DNA of 60,123 nt, from NCBI GenBank assembly GCA_001771545.1, contig MEUC01000012.1:1-60123 (forward strand). Direction: 5' to 3'. The notes under the pieces are model-generated. The model did no database searches. It was not told where the DNA came from and saw nothing but the letters and a program-made list of their open reading frames with translations. This document shows, piece by piece, positions 50,994 to 60,108 of this stretch; the stretch's first letter is position 1; each line of letters begins with the position of its first letter. The stretch is from a candidate division WOR-1 bacterium RIFOXYB2_FULL_42_35. Lineage in GTDB: Bacteria > Margulisbacteria > WOR-1 > O2-12-FULL-45-9. Position numbers and translations under genes: made by a program.

Positions 50994-53530
50994 CTCAACT
51001 TCTTCAGCCGTTTTAGGGCGTAGTCCTTCCAAACTGTCTGGGGAAAATTTCTCACCACATCTTGATAAGCCTTAATAGCCTTGTCTTGCTGTCCTAGAGC
51101 TTGATAGGTCCAAGCTAGTTCAAAATAGGCTTGCGGCGTCCAGTAGGAAGAAGGATATTCGGCAATAAATTGATCAAAAGCTTTTAATGCCTCGGTATAT
51201 CTCCCTTGAGCATTTAGGCTTAAAGCATAAAACAAACCGGCTTCATTAGCTGCCCCGAGGTTTTCCTGCAGTTTCACGACCCGACCAAAAAGCTTGACCG
51301 CTTTAACATAATTATGGCTGCCATAGGCCTGTCTGGCCCTTTTCATTAGATAGAATGAATTGTAGTTCCTGGAATGGTAAAAGATTAGCGCAAAGAGAAT
51401 CAGCAAGATTATGGTCAGACTTATTAAGAGTTTTGTAATTCCAATTTTTTTAACTTTTCCCTCCCAACTGTCATCACAGCCTGTAATTAGCCGCTCTAAC
51501 CAAGCAGGAGAAAGCTGTTCTCGCAATTTTTTAAATCCTGGTAGCTGTAACAGCAGTAAAAGCAAGCCCAAAACCGAGAAAGCTATTCCCACATAATTAT
51601 ACATGCCCCGCTCAAAAGTCAGCAGAATCTCTTTTTCTTGAGGGAAAATTAACATAAAAGATGGGGAAACAAGATAAATCTTTTTTGCCCCTTTAACCTT
51701 CCAGTTGGGGTGATAACTAACTTTTATTAACAAAGGAAAACGCGTGTCGCCAGTTCTAATGTTAATTGATTCATTGGAAATGATACTGGAAACCCTAGGA
51801 GTACGGTAGTGCGGTAGTGCGGTAGTGCGGGGATCTCTCCCATCAGCAAAAACCAAAAAACTATCCCCATCTTCATAATTGGCAAACCAGCGATAAGCAT
51901 CTTTGCGCCAATCATTTGTGGTAGAAAAAACCAGCTTGGTCGTCAGTGGTTCAACATATTGGTCAGAATTTTTCAAAAAACGATAAACCTGATAATCACC
52001 AGCGCTCTTTTCCAACCTAAAATCAGGATCAGCTGCCAGAGCTTGTTTGACCATCTTAGTTCGAGCAATAAATTGGGAAACATTAAACAATTTTAAATGG
52101 GGCTTAGCCTTTTCCAAACTAAAGCTTGAATAAAAATAATTGGGGTACGGATGACAAGGCTTTTCACTGGTCTCTGATTGAATATTAAAGACAAAAGGCG
52201 AAGTGATTGAGGCCATCATGTATAGACCCTCAAGCGTATTTCTTTTGGCAAAATAGGGCAAACTTTCAAAGGCACGTAGAGATCCAAAAACATTGTTTGC
52301 TGGCGAGTGCTCATAGAGGACTCGACCGGAAGGACCTTGTGCGAAATAGTCGTTCAGCTCCTTAAAATTGGCCCAGGAGCTTTTCTGCTCAAACCCCTCA
52401 TAATTCCATTTAACCCAGGCAGAAACATTACTGCTGTAACTTTTGATTAAAAGAAAAACTATGATCATAACAATAAAAGGCAATAATTTGGTGGCTTTAA
52501 TAGTTGGAAGCTGCTTTACAATCATTGTTGCCCCAAATACAACGATCAGACACTGAAAAAACGGCATAAACCTGATGTCCAAAATGCCAACTTGAGGGCC
52601 GACAAAAAAGATTAACAAAGAGAGCGCTATGGTGTAGAGAAAATAATGGCTGCGCTTGTCTTGAAAATTAAAAATCATTGCCAGCAGGCTTAAAACAAAA
52701 AACGGCAAGAGCAGTGGCGGCAAAACCGCCCAAAAACTCTTGATGCTCCAAGGAAAAACAAAAGATGTCACCCATTGTAAATTCCAGACAAAGGGGATGA
52801 ACCAGAAAGAGATCAGTAAAAAGCCCAAACCAAAAACACCCAACAGATATTTCAGGTTTTGGTATGGTCGGGGGCTAAAAAGAAAAAAAAGCGACGCCAC
52901 GCCCAAAAAGAATAGGGTTACAGCATGACACATACCAAGCACGGCTATGCCCACAGCATTAAATAAATAGAGTTTTTGTTCCCTAATCCCATAATATAAA
53001 CTACCAAAAAGCAAAAAGAACAGAGATAATCCCAGGGAGTAGCTAAATTCCCCGGCCAAGGTACTTAAAATATTGCCGCCCCACATTGAATTGCCTTCAT
53101 TAAACAAAAAGACCAAAGAAAAAATTGCCGCCATAATCGGGATAGGAAATTTATACTTTAAAAAACGGCAGCAAGCATACACACATACCGGCAAAAGAAA
53201 GATCCCCAGCACGGTTCCCAGCTTAAAGGCAATCTGCATAGGGATAATGAAACTTAAAATGGCCATCAGCAGAAAACTTAAAGGGAAATAATGATAAAAA
53301 AGCGGGAAGCCGGCATAATTACCTTGCATCCAACCCATAATCTTTCCTTGAGGGAAGAGAATGTTTTTTAAATAAACCAGGGTATTATAATGAGAGGCCG
53401 TGTCTCCCCCGGTTGTCGTGGTTTTACTCAAAAGATATTGCGGACTAAAGTAACCCAATAAAAAAACCGTAATAAGCAGCAGGATAATCAGGTCAATTAT
53501 AAGTTCAAGATTGAAACTTGTTTTCTTCAT
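50990..53530 (-). CDS. Large polytopic membrane protein with C-terminal TPR repeats
   Basis: An 846-aa protein. Residues about 10-385 hold about a dozen membrane helices. A long extracytoplasmic region (about 390-640) follows, then one or two more helices (about 640-660 and 690-710). A C-terminal TPR domain (about 730-846) includes GAANEAGLFYALSLNAQGRYTEALKAF in consecutive helix pairs. The layout resembles YfhO/GT-C-like membrane glycosyltransferases, with a TPR tail added. The stretch TTALPHYRTPR is encoded by an in-frame repeat (51801-51831). It overlaps the upstream signal-peptide protein by 4 bp and the downstream radical SAM gene by 4 bp. Confidence 0.75.
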   Translation of the reverse strand: MKKTSFNLELIIDLIILLLITVFLLGYFSPQYLLSKTTTTGGDTASHYNTLVYLKNILFPQGKIMGWMQGNYAGFPLFYHYFPLSFLLMAILSFIIPMQIAFKLGTVLGIFLLPVCVYACCRFLKYKFPIPIMAAIFSLVFLFNEGNSMWGGNILSTLAGEFSYSLGLSLFFLLFGSLYYGIREQKLYLFNAVGIAVLGMCHAVTLFFLGVASLFFLFSPRPYQNLKYLLGVFGLGFLLISFWFIPFVWNLQWVTSFVFPWSIKSFWAVLPPLLLPFFVLSLLAMIFNFQDKRSHYFLYTIALSLLIFFVGPQVGILDIRFMPFFQCLIVVFGATMIVKQLPTIKATKLLPFIVMIIVFLLIKSYSSNVSAWVKWNYEGFEQKSSWANFKELNDYFAQGPSGRVLYEHSPANNVFGSLRAFESLPYFAKRNTLEGLYMMASITSPFVFNIQSETSEKPCHPYPNYFYSSFSLEKAKPHLKLFNVSQFIARTKMVKQALAADPDFRLEKSAGDYQVYRFLKNSDQYVEPLTTKLVFSTTNDWRKDAYRWFANYEDGDSFLVFADGRDPRTTALPHYRTPRVSSIISNESINIRTGDTRFPLLIKVSYHPNWKVKGAKKIYLVSPSFMLIFPQEKEILLTFERGMYNYVGIAFSVLGLLLLLLQLPGFKKLREQLSPAWLERLITGCDDSWEGKVKKIGITKLLISLTIILLILFALIFYHSRNYNSFYLMKRARQAYGSHNYVKAVKLFGRVVKLQENLGAANEAGLFYALSLNAQGRYTEALKAFDQFIAEYPSSYWTPQAYFELAWTYQALGQQDKAIKAYQDVVRNFPQTVWKDYALKRLKKLR
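51801..51831. repeat. In-frame GGTAGTGC tandem repeat
   Basis: AGTACGGTAGTGCGGTAGTG continued by further GGTAGTGC units: four copies of an 8-9 nt word. On the coding strand this reads TACCGCACTACCGCAC-like, the same word family as at 20467 and 32922. Confidence 0.65.
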
Positions 53531-54321
53531 CGGCTTTTTCTAATGACCTGCGCGGAGAAAAAAGCTGTCAACAAGAGGATAAGGATGGCCAGAATTATTT
53601 TATAGTCCAATCCAAAAAGATTCTTTTCCGCAACAATTCCAACTGTCCCAGGCGTAATGTTTGTACAATGCAGACCACCCTGATCATATTCCGCTAGGGC
53701 AAAAACCTGATAGGTGCTGCCGTCTAAAGCAGAAAAATTCTTCATCTCAAACACTATCTGCTGTTCCGCTTTATCTTTAACTTCAACAAGCTGAACGCCA
53801 TTAACAACTGTCAATTCTCGTGGAGCAATTAAAGCTGCTCTAATCTCAAGCGTTGATTGACTAATATTTTTTAACCTTAAAGCCAGCTTCCCCTTCTTCC
53901 AAAACGCAACCGACTTCAAACCAGTAAACAGATCGGCTGGAGAAGCCCCTGCTTTATAGTAGAAAGGCTGACAAGTTAAAGCAGAAAAAGGGTACTGATT
54001 AGCATCACTGTAATGCATAGTGAGGATGAAGGGATAAGCACCTGGAGTTTTAAGCTGGAGAGGGATTTTAATTTGGGCCAGGTAAACCCCATTGACTCCC
54101 AATTCATTATCCCGGCTGGCTAATACTTTCTCGTGTCCAACCCTTACTTCTGCCTGAACATTATAAGCTGACTCATCCCCTTGATTCACAACCTTGACCA
54201 GGACTTTTAAGATATTACCTTCCACCTTGGAAGTAACTGTAGTATTGAGAGTAATATATGAGGCAAAAACAACATTATGCAATAAAAACAGAGCAAATAA
54301 TAATATAAAATTACGTTTCAT
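53527..54321 (-). CDS. Secreted, C-terminally anchored CARDB-like protein
   Basis: A 264-aa protein with a signal peptide (about 1-20, ending VVFAS), a beta-rich region and a C-terminal transmembrane helix (about 240-258) followed by a basic tail. The first half (KVLVKVVNQGDESAYNVQAEVRVG) resembles CARDB/NPCBM-associated NEW3-type domains found in cell-surface proteins. The second half contains another such domain (LALRLKNISQSTLEIRAAL). The function is unknown. Its end overlaps the start of the large TPR membrane protein by 4 bp, so the two may act together. Confidence 0.72.
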   Translation of the reverse strand: MKRNFILLFALFLLHNVVFASYITLNTTVTSKVEGNILKVLVKVVNQGDESAYNVQAEVRVGHEKVLASRDNELGVNGVYLAQIKIPLQLKTPGAYPFILTMHYSDANQYPFSALTCQPFYYKAGASPADLFTGLKSVAFWKKGKLALRLKNISQSTLEIRAALIAPRELTVVNGVQLVEVKDKAEQQIVFEMKNFSALDGSTYQVFALAEYDQGGLHCTNITPGTVGIVAEKNLFGLDYKIILAILILLLTAFFSAQVIRKSR

Positions 54322-54339
54322 TTTAAAGACTTAACGATC

Positions 54340-54411
54340 CCGCGTAGGTGACCCTCTTAGGGTCACCTCTTATCGACAAGAAAGCCGAGCCTAAGAGGCT
54401 CGGCTACGCGG
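54340..54411. repeat. Double-hairpin element with closing stem
   Basis: Three nested perfect stems. AGGTGACCCT/AGGGTCACCT (54346-54355 with 54359-54368) and GCCGAGCCT/AGGCTCGGC (54384-54392 with 54396-54404) each have a 3-nt loop. The outer arms CCGCGTAG (54340-54347) and CTACGCGG (54404-54411) are complementary. It fills most of the gap between glyS and the CARDB-like gene. It has no T run, so a mobile or structural repeat is likelier than a terminator. Confidence 0.75.
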
Positions 54412-54439
54412 TCTCAGGCCGGTAACCAGTTTAAAAAGC

Positions 54440-56539
54440 CTATTTAGTCAACACTACTTTGCGAAAATCAGCCAAACTCAAATAAAGCTTTTCAATTGAT
54501 TTTAATAGCGCTAGACGGTTTGCCTTTATGCGCTCATCTTTATGCATGACCATGACTTTGTCAAAAAAGAGTTCTATGGGGGCAGTAAGTTTTGCTACCT
54601 CGGCAATGGCCTTCAGCCACTCTTCTTCTTTGATTGCCTCGCCCACTTCCCAATTAACCTTCATATAATGATTAAAAAGATCCTTCTCTTCTTGGTCAAC
54701 CAAATCCGCTTCTAAAACTTCTTCTCGAGAAGCCTTGATGGCAAGGCGAGAAACTCTGTCAGCTGACATAACCACGCCTGGAAACCACTCTTCGGTGGCA
54801 ATTTTTTGTAGCACCGTAGTTTTTTCTACTGCATCCAAGATATCATTAAAATCGGCCAAGCCAGCATCAACCAGATCGTAGCGGATCCCCTGCTCCAGCA
54901 AAATCGGTTTTAATCTACCGGCAATAAAAGCAATCAACTTAGCTTTAACCTCGGCAAAATCGGCTTTCTTAACTTTTGCCTGAGCCGCAAAAACCGGTTC
55001 ATAAAGTCTATAACTATATTCCAAGGCTTCGTCCAGCAATAAATCAAGTTTGTTTTCCATGACAAGACGAATAACTCCTAAAGCGGCCCGTCGCAGACCA
55101 TAAGGATCGACTGAGCCCGTGGGAATAGCACCAACACTAAAGCAGCCAACTAAGGCATCAATTCTGTCTGCTAAGGCTACTACTGTCCCCTCTTTGCTTT
55201 TGGGTAGTACATCATTAGCATGACGTGGCAGATAATGCTCCAAAATCCCCTGAGCAACTTTGGGATCTTCTTTGGAAAGCAAGGCATACTCACACCCCAT
55301 CACCCCCTGCAAAACAGGGAATTCATAGACCATTTTCGTGGTTAAATCTGCCTTACATAGCTCAGCAATCTTTAAACAGGTTTTGATTTCCTGTTCCCCT
55401 GCCCCCAAACGATTGGCAATCCATTCTGAAAGTTTGGCCACCCGTTGCGACTTATCAAGCATAGTTCCCAGATCTTTAAAAAAACCAACCCCAGCTAAAT
55501 CCGGAACCCTTGACTTTAACGGCGTTTTTTTATCTTCATCAAAAAAGAATTTGGCATCAGCCAGCCTGGCTAAAAGCACTTTTTGGTTACCAACAACTAC
55601 TTTGGCATTTTTACATCCATCCGTAACGACAATAAATTTTTCTTTAAGACAACCCGAACTATCAACCACAGGAAAATATTTTTGATTCTTCTTCATCGAG
55701 GTAATCAGAACTTGCTGTGGCAGAGAGAGAAAACGTTTGTCAATCTCACCCAGATAAGCAACCGGATTTTCAAGCAAGAAAGTGACTTCTTCAAGCAAGT
55801 CTTCTTCAATTAGTGCGGAAAGTTTAATTTTGGTTGCGGCTGCTTCAACTTGCTTCCTGATTAATGATTTTCTTTCTTCATGATCGACAACAATTCCCGC
55901 CTGTGAAAGTATTTTTTTATAAGATAATAACTCCGCACTTTTGAGCTTTGAACTTTGAGCTTTGAGCTTTAAGTACCGGTGTCCTTGTGTTTGGTTGGAC
56001 GACTTAATTCCTGCTAATTCAAACTTAACAATCTTATTGCCACATAACGCCACAAGCCAATGAATCGGGCGGATAAATTTAAAATCGCTTAAACCCCAAC
56101 GCATAGATAGCGGTTGATAGAGAGAAGAAATTATTTCCGGAAAAAGTTTTTGTAATATTTTACTGGTCGATTGCCCTTTTCTCACTATTTGAGCAAAAAC
56201 ATAATTCTTCGGGCCATCAGTTCTAACAGTAATGTCTGCTAGCGTAATCCCTTGTTTTTTAGCAAAACCTATGACTGCCTGAGTATGCCGACCGGAAACA
56301 TCAAAGGCAATATCCGCTGGAGGACCTTTAATTTCTTCGGATAAATCGGGCTGTTTAGAGGCTAGCCCCTCTACATATAGAGTAAGACGGCGATAGGTTC
56401 CCAAGGTTTGGACCTGAGAAAAAGATAATCTTTCCTGCTGAAGTTTTTCTTCGGTTTTTTTCTTTAAATCAGCCAAAACCCCCGGCATAAACCGGGCAGG
56501 GATTTCCTCACAACCTATTTCAAGCAGTGCATTCAACAT
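54440..56539 (-). CDS. glyS: Glycyl-tRNA synthetase beta subunit
   Basis: A 699-aa subunit of the alpha2-beta2 type glycyl-tRNA synthetase. [14 protein letters not shown] at the start, then [57 protein letters not shown] and the C-terminal anticodon-binding helices are all present. I start at 56539, where the family begins; an in-frame GTG at 56551 is also possible, and the AGGAG site fits neither perfectly. It overlaps glyQ by 20 bp. Residues near 192-205 ([16 protein letters not shown]) are encoded by an in-frame repeat (55937-55975). Confidence 0.95.
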   Translation of the reverse strand: MLNALLEIGCEEIPARFMPGVLADLKKKTEEKLQQERLSFSQVQTLGTYRRLTLYVEGLASKQPDLSEEIKGPPADIAFDVSGRHTQAVIGFAKKQGITLADITVRTDGPKNYVFAQIVRKGQSTSKILQKLFPEIISSLYQPLSMRWGLSDFKFIRPIHWLVALCGNKIVKFELAGIKSSNQTQGHRYLKLKAQSSKLKSAELLSYKKILSQAGIVVDHEERKSLIRKQVEAAATKIKLSALIEEDLLEEVTFLLENPVAYLGEIDKRFLSLPQQVLITSMKKNQKYFPVVDSSGCLKEKFIVVTDGCKNAKVVVGNQKVLLARLADAKFFFDEDKKTPLKSRVPDLAGVGFFKDLGTMLDKSQRVAKLSEWIANRLGAGEQEIKTCLKIAELCKADLTTKMVYEFPVLQGVMGCEYALLSKEDPKVAQGILEHYLPRHANDVLPKSKEGTVVALADRIDALVGCFSVGAIPTGSVDPYGLRRAALGVIRLVMENKLDLLLDEALEYSYRLYEPVFAAQAKVKKADFAEVKAKLIAFIAGRLKPILLEQGIRYDLVDAGLADFNDILDAVEKTTVLQKIATEEWFPGVVMSADRVSRLAIKASREEVLEADLVDQEEKDLFNHYMKVNWEVGEAIKEEEWLKAIAEVAKLTAPIELFFDKVMVMHKDERIKANRLALLKSIEKLYLSLADFRKVVLTK
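55937..55975. repeat. In-frame GAGCTTTGA word repeat in glyS
   Basis: Units TTTGAGCTTTGA, ACTTTGAGCTTTGAGCTTTA in tandem encode a basic Lys/Ser/Leu stretch of the beta subunit that does not look conserved. Confidence 0.65.
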
Positions 56540-57371
56540 ATAATTTGGCACATCTCCTGGCTAGTTTTCTAATTCGCAAAATATAGCCCATTCTCTCGGC
56601 TACAGAAATAGCCCCCCTAGCGTCTAAAAGATTAAAAGAATGTGAACATTTAAGGACATAATCATAAGCTGGCAAAACCAGCTGCGCTTCCAGCAATTTG
56701 ATCGCTTCTTGTTCATAAGATTGAAATAATTGGTTAAGCATTACCACATCAGCCATCTCAAAATTATATTTTGAGTGTTCCTGTTCCTGCTGTAAATAAA
56801 TATCACCGTATTTAACCCCTTTGGTCCACTCAATATCATAGACGTTGTCAACCTTTTGAATAAACATGGCCAAACGCTCTAAACCATAGGTTATTTCCAC
56901 AGAAACCGGCTTACAGGGTAAGCCGCCACATTCTTGGAAATAGGTAAATTGAGTAACTTCCATCCCCTCTGCCCAAACTTCCCACCCTGTCCCCCATGCC
57001 CCCAAAGTTGGCGATTCCCAATTGTCCTCAACAAAACGGACATCATGTTTGGCCGGTTCAACCCCAATTGCGCGGAGAGAATTTAGGTAATCTTCTTGAG
57101 CTGTTATTGGCGATGGTTTTAAAATGACCTGGTATTGAAAATAATGAAACAAACGGTTAGGATTTTTACCATAACGACCATCGGTTGGTCGACGAACCGG
57201 ATCAATATAGGCAACCTGCCACGGCTTTGACCCTAAAGCACCAAAAAAGGTGGCTGGTGACATAGTTGCGGCCCCTTTTTCTAGGTCATAAGGTTGGCGG
57301 ATAACACAGCCATAATCAGCCCAATATTGGTTGAGTTGACTGATAATTTCTTGAAAGCTTAGGGTTCTCAC
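56520..57371 (-). CDS. glyQ: Glycyl-tRNA synthetase alpha subunit
   Basis: A 283-aa catalytic subunit. [24 protein letters not shown], then [52 protein letters not shown] and the [15 protein letters not shown] end match GlyQ throughout. I start at GTG 57371, giving the family opening ([13 protein letters not shown]); an ATG at 57470 would add 33 residues that do not resemble the family and would lie upstream of the promoter. The -10 box ends 7 nt before this GTG, so the message looks leaderless with a GTG start. Confidence 0.93.
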   Translation of the reverse strand: MRTLSFQEIISQLNQYWADYGCVIRQPYDLEKGAATMSPATFFGALGSKPWQVAYIDPVRRPTDGRYGKNPNRLFHYFQYQVILKPSPITAQEDYLNSLRAIGVEPAKHDVRFVEDNWESPTLGAWGTGWEVWAEGMEVTQFTYFQECGGLPCKPVSVEITYGLERLAMFIQKVDNVYDIEWTKGVKYGDIYLQQEQEHSKYNFEMADVVMLNQLFQSYEQEAIKLLEAQLVLPAYDYVLKCSHSFNLLDARGAISVAERMGYILRIRKLARRCAKLYVECTA

Positions 57372-57378
57372 GAATAAG

Positions 57379-57408
57379 ATTATAACAGGGGCTGCCAACA
57401 CTTGTCTA
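57379..57408 (-). promoter_or_regulatory. Promoter of glyQ-glyS
   Basis: Minus strand: TAGACA (57403-57408), an 18-bp spacer and a perfect TATAAT (57379-57384). The GTG start follows after 7 nt, so transcription should begin at or next to it. Confidence 0.65.
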
Positions 57409-57420
57409 GCAACCCCTTCT

Positions 57421-57449
57421 TTGATACAATAACCTTTTACCGTTATTAA
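57421..57449 (+). promoter_or_regulatory. Promoter of the PqqD-like/radical SAM operon
   Basis: TTGATA (57421-57426), a 17-bp spacer and TATTAA (57444-57449). The short leader contains AAGGGGGAG before the ATG at 57473. Confidence 0.6.
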
Positions 57450-57472
57450 AAATAAACAAGGGGGAGACAAAG

Positions 57473-57760
57473 ATGTCAGACAACAAGAATCCGATTGCGA
57501 ATCCGATCATGGTCTTAAGAGAAGAGTTCGATGACTGGGCTGTAGTTTTTAATCCGGATACTGGTCAAGCTTTTGGCTTGAATCCAACCAGTGTTTTTAT
57601 CTGGAAACAACTTGATGGTAAAAATTCCATAGCTGAAATAGTCAACATGGTCAAAGAAAACTGTAACAATGTTCCGGCTGAAGCCGAAGAACATGTTAAT
57701 AAGTTCATCGAACAGTTGACCGAGCAAGGCTTGGTTGGCTACGAAGCGGCTAAGGTTTAA
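57473..57760 (+). CDS. PqqD-like peptide-binding protein (ScmD-like)
   Basis: A 95-aa winged-helix protein of the PqqD/RRE family, which presents precursor peptides to radical SAM enzymes. [26 protein letters not shown], then SIAEIVNMV and [12 protein letters not shown] give the strand-strand-helix pattern. With two SPASM radical SAM proteins immediately downstream it closely resembles ScmD of the SynChlorMet cassette. No precursor-peptide gene is visible within the window. A GGGGGAG site and a clear promoter precede it. Confidence 0.85.
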   Translation: MSDNKNPIANPIMVLREEFDDWAVVFNPDTGQAFGLNPTSVFIWKQLDGKNSIAEIVNMVKENCNNVPAEAEEHVNKFIEQLTEQGLVGYEAAKV

Positions 57761-57762
57761 TA

Positions 57763-58914
57763 ATGACCGAAGAACGACAAAAACCACGTTTAATGCGGAC
57801 ACCAAAGTCAATTGATCTGTCTATTACTACCCGCTGCAATTTGCGCTGTAAATATTGCAGCCACTTTACCAGCGCGAGTGACGTTAGTTCTGATCTCCCT
57901 AAAGAAGAATGGATAAAATTCATCGAAGAAATGGGCCGCTGTGCTGTTTTAGAGGTTACTTTAGAAGGTGGAGAAATTTTTGTTCGTGAAGATTTAAAAG
58001 AGATCATTGAAGCTATCATCAAAAACCGCATGCGTTTTAGTGTTTTAAGCAATGGGACTTTAATTACCAAAGAATGGGCTAAATACTTAAAAGAATGTGG
58101 CCGCTGTAGCAGTGTCCAAGTTTCTATTGACGGTTCAATACCTGCTACCCATGATTCTTTCCGTGGTAAGGGGACTTTTTACAAAGCTGTTGAAGGCTTA
58201 AAGAACTTAATGGAAGCGGGCGTTAATTCTACGGTTAGAGTTACTATCCACCGAAAAAATGTTCACGACCTGGAAAATGTGGCCAAATTATTACTCGAAG
58301 ATATTGGTTTGCCCGGATTTTCTACCAATTCAGCTTCGCATATGGGCACTTGCCGATCCAACTCTGACCAAGTTCAATTAACCCCGGAAGAACGCTCTTT
58401 AGCTATGGTAACTTTGCTAAAATTAAATAGAAAATACGGCGGCAGGATTGGTGCAATGGCCGGCCCCCTTTCCGAAGCCAAGTTTTTCACTAAAATGGTC
58501 CAGTCTCTTAGAGAAAACAAACCCCCATTATCCGGTGGCGGCTATTTAACCAGCTGTGGAGGACCAAATAGCAAATTAGCTGTGCGCCCAGACGGAGTTA
58601 TTGTGCTTTGTCTACAAATGTGCCACATTGAATTGGGTCATATTAACAAAGACAGCTTACAAGATATCTGGCAAAATCACCCCGAGGCTTGGAAGCTTCG
58701 AGGCAGACGGCAAATTCCTCTGACAAATTTTGAATTCTGTAAGGGTTGTGAATATATGCCTTACTGCCGTGGTGGTTGCCCTGCCCTGGCATATACCTGG
58801 ACCAACGAAGTTTATGGCCCCAGTCCGGATGCTTGTTTAAGAAAATTCTTACAAGATGGGGGCACACTACCTGATGAATCATTAATCAACGAAAAGGAGG
58901 CTTGTGGTTGCTAA
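57763..58914 (+). CDS. Radical SAM/SPASM protein, ScmE-like
   Basis: A 383-aa maturase. The radical SAM motif CNLRCKYC lies near residue 26-33 (STDLSITTRCNLRC-like opening). Later Cys groups (SCGGPN, VLCLQMCHIE, CKGCEYMPYCRGGC) form the SPASM auxiliary-cluster domain (about 265-350). The usual GGEP reads GGEI. NRMRFSVLSNGTLI, VQVSIDGS and FSTNSASHMGTCR fit the ScmE pattern I remember. The protein ends in EACGC, adding two Cys. It starts 2 nt after the PqqD-like gene. It probably modifies a ribosomal peptide bound by that protein. Confidence 0.85.
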   Translation: MTEERQKPRLMRTPKSIDLSITTRCNLRCKYCSHFTSASDVSSDLPKEEWIKFIEEMGRCAVLEVTLEGGEIFVREDLKEIIEAIIKNRMRFSVLSNGTLITKEWAKYLKECGRCSSVQVSIDGSIPATHDSFRGKGTFYKAVEGLKNLMEAGVNSTVRVTIHRKNVHDLENVAKLLLEDIGLPGFSTNSASHMGTCRSNSDQVQLTPEERSLAMVTLLKLNRKYGGRIGAMAGPLSEAKFFTKMVQSLRENKPPLSGGGYLTSCGGPNSKLAVRPDGVIVLCLQMCHIELGHINKDSLQDIWQNHPEAWKLRGRRQIPLTNFEFCKGCEYMPYCRGGCPALAYTWTNEVYGPSPDACLRKFLQDGGTLPDESLINEKEACGC

Positions 58915-60050
58915 TGACTAACCAAAAAACAGAAACAACGGAGAATATTGAACAACGGAAATTCCCTTTAAATTGTCTATATTTCTATTTAACCGAAGGT
59001 TGCAACCTAGCTTGTCGTCACTGCTGGATTCAACCCAAATTCCAAGGTGAAGGCAAGGTTTTCCCTTCTCTTGATTTTAATTTGTTTAAAAAGATTATTG
59101 AGCAAGCTATTCCTCTAGGTTTGACATCTGTGAAACTAACCGGCGGCGAACCTTTGCTACACCCAAATATCAACGAGATGCTTAATTATATCAAAGAAAA
59201 AGATCTCCGCTTAGTGGTAGAAACAAACGGCGTTCTAGCCTCTCCAGAATTGTGTAAAAAAATAAAAGACTGCAAAGGCGCTTTTGTTTCTGTTAGCATT
59301 GACGGTATTTTGCCTGAAACTCATGAATGGGTACGCGGAGTCAAAGGGAGCTGGCACAAGTCTATCCAAGGCATTAAAAACTTGGTAGCAGCTGGTTTTC
59401 GCCCTCAAATCATTATGAGTATTATGAAAAAGAATCGGGGCGAGATTGAACCACTTGTTCGCTTGGCAGAAGCTATTGGCGCAGGCTCTGTAAAATTCAA
59501 CTTGGTTCAACCTACTGCTCGCGGTGAGCAAATGCACAAAGATGGCGCTACCCTAACCATGGAAGAGTTGATGGAAATTGGTGACTGGGTAGAAAATACA
59601 CTTTCTAAAACTTGCAGCATCAAGTTATTCTACAGTCACCCAATGGCTTTCCGCCCTATGCACCGAATGTTTGGTGATGACGGAGTTGGTTGTGGTCTTT
59701 GTGGTGTGTTTGGTATTTTAGGTGTTATTGCCAGCGGCAAATATGCGCTTTGCGGTATTGGTGAAACTGTGCCGGAATTTATTTTTGGTGATGCTGCCAA
59801 AGAAAAAATGGCTGATGTTTGGGAAAATACCCAAATGCTAAAAGACATCCGCGAAGGCTTACCTTCAAAGCTTGAAGGTGTTTGCAAGGAATGCATTATG
59901 AAGAGCCGTTGTCGTGGCAGCTGTATTGCCCAAAACTATTATTCTACCCACAATCTTTTTGCGCCCTACTGGTACTGCGCCAAGGCTTATGAAATGGGTA
60001 AATTCCCTAAGAGCCGGCTGGTGCCGCACCAAGAATTGCAAAAGGTTTAA
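58914..60050 (+). CDS. Radical SAM/SPASM protein, ScmF-like
   Basis: A 378-aa maturase with LYFYLTEGCNLACRHCW (CxxxCxxC), LTGGEPLLHP (the GGEP motif is intact), VSIDGILPETHEWVRG, and a SPASM-type C-terminus with GCGLCGVFG, YALCGIGE, CKECIMKSRCRGSC and WYC. The opening is characteristic of ScmF. I start at the ATG at 58914, which shares a base with the preceding TAA; a TTG at 58908 would suit the GGAGG site better. It is the last complete gene before the window edge. Confidence 0.85.
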   Translation: MTNQKTETTENIEQRKFPLNCLYFYLTEGCNLACRHCWIQPKFQGEGKVFPSLDFNLFKKIIEQAIPLGLTSVKLTGGEPLLHPNINEMLNYIKEKDLRLVVETNGVLASPELCKKIKDCKGAFVSVSIDGILPETHEWVRGVKGSWHKSIQGIKNLVAAGFRPQIIMSIMKKNRGEIEPLVRLAEAIGAGSVKFNLVQPTARGEQMHKDGATLTMEELMEIGDWVENTLSKTCSIKLFYSHPMAFRPMHRMFGDDGVGCGLCGVFGILGVIASGKYALCGIGETVPEFIFGDAAKEKMADVWENTQMLKDIREGLPSKLEGVCKECIMKSRCRGSCIAQNYYSTHNLFAPYWYCAKAYEMGKFPKSRLVPHQELQKV

Positions 60051-60068
60051 GCCGCTGTCAACCCAAGA

Positions 60069-60108
60069 TAGAAATGTTACATTCCTACCAAAGTAGAAAT
60101 GTTACATT
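60069..60108. repeat. Two 15-bp direct repeats at the window edge
   Basis: TAGAAATGTTACATT occurs at 60069-60083 and again at 60094-60108, a 25-bp period, followed by a G7 run. Repeats of this kind are found at the ends of some insertion sequences (IS21-like for example), but the element itself would lie beyond the window. Confidence 0.55.

Noticed and set aside
57372..57470. N-terminal extension of glyQ up to 57470
   Set aside because: The extra 33 residues do not match GlyQ and the stretch contains promoters for both directions.
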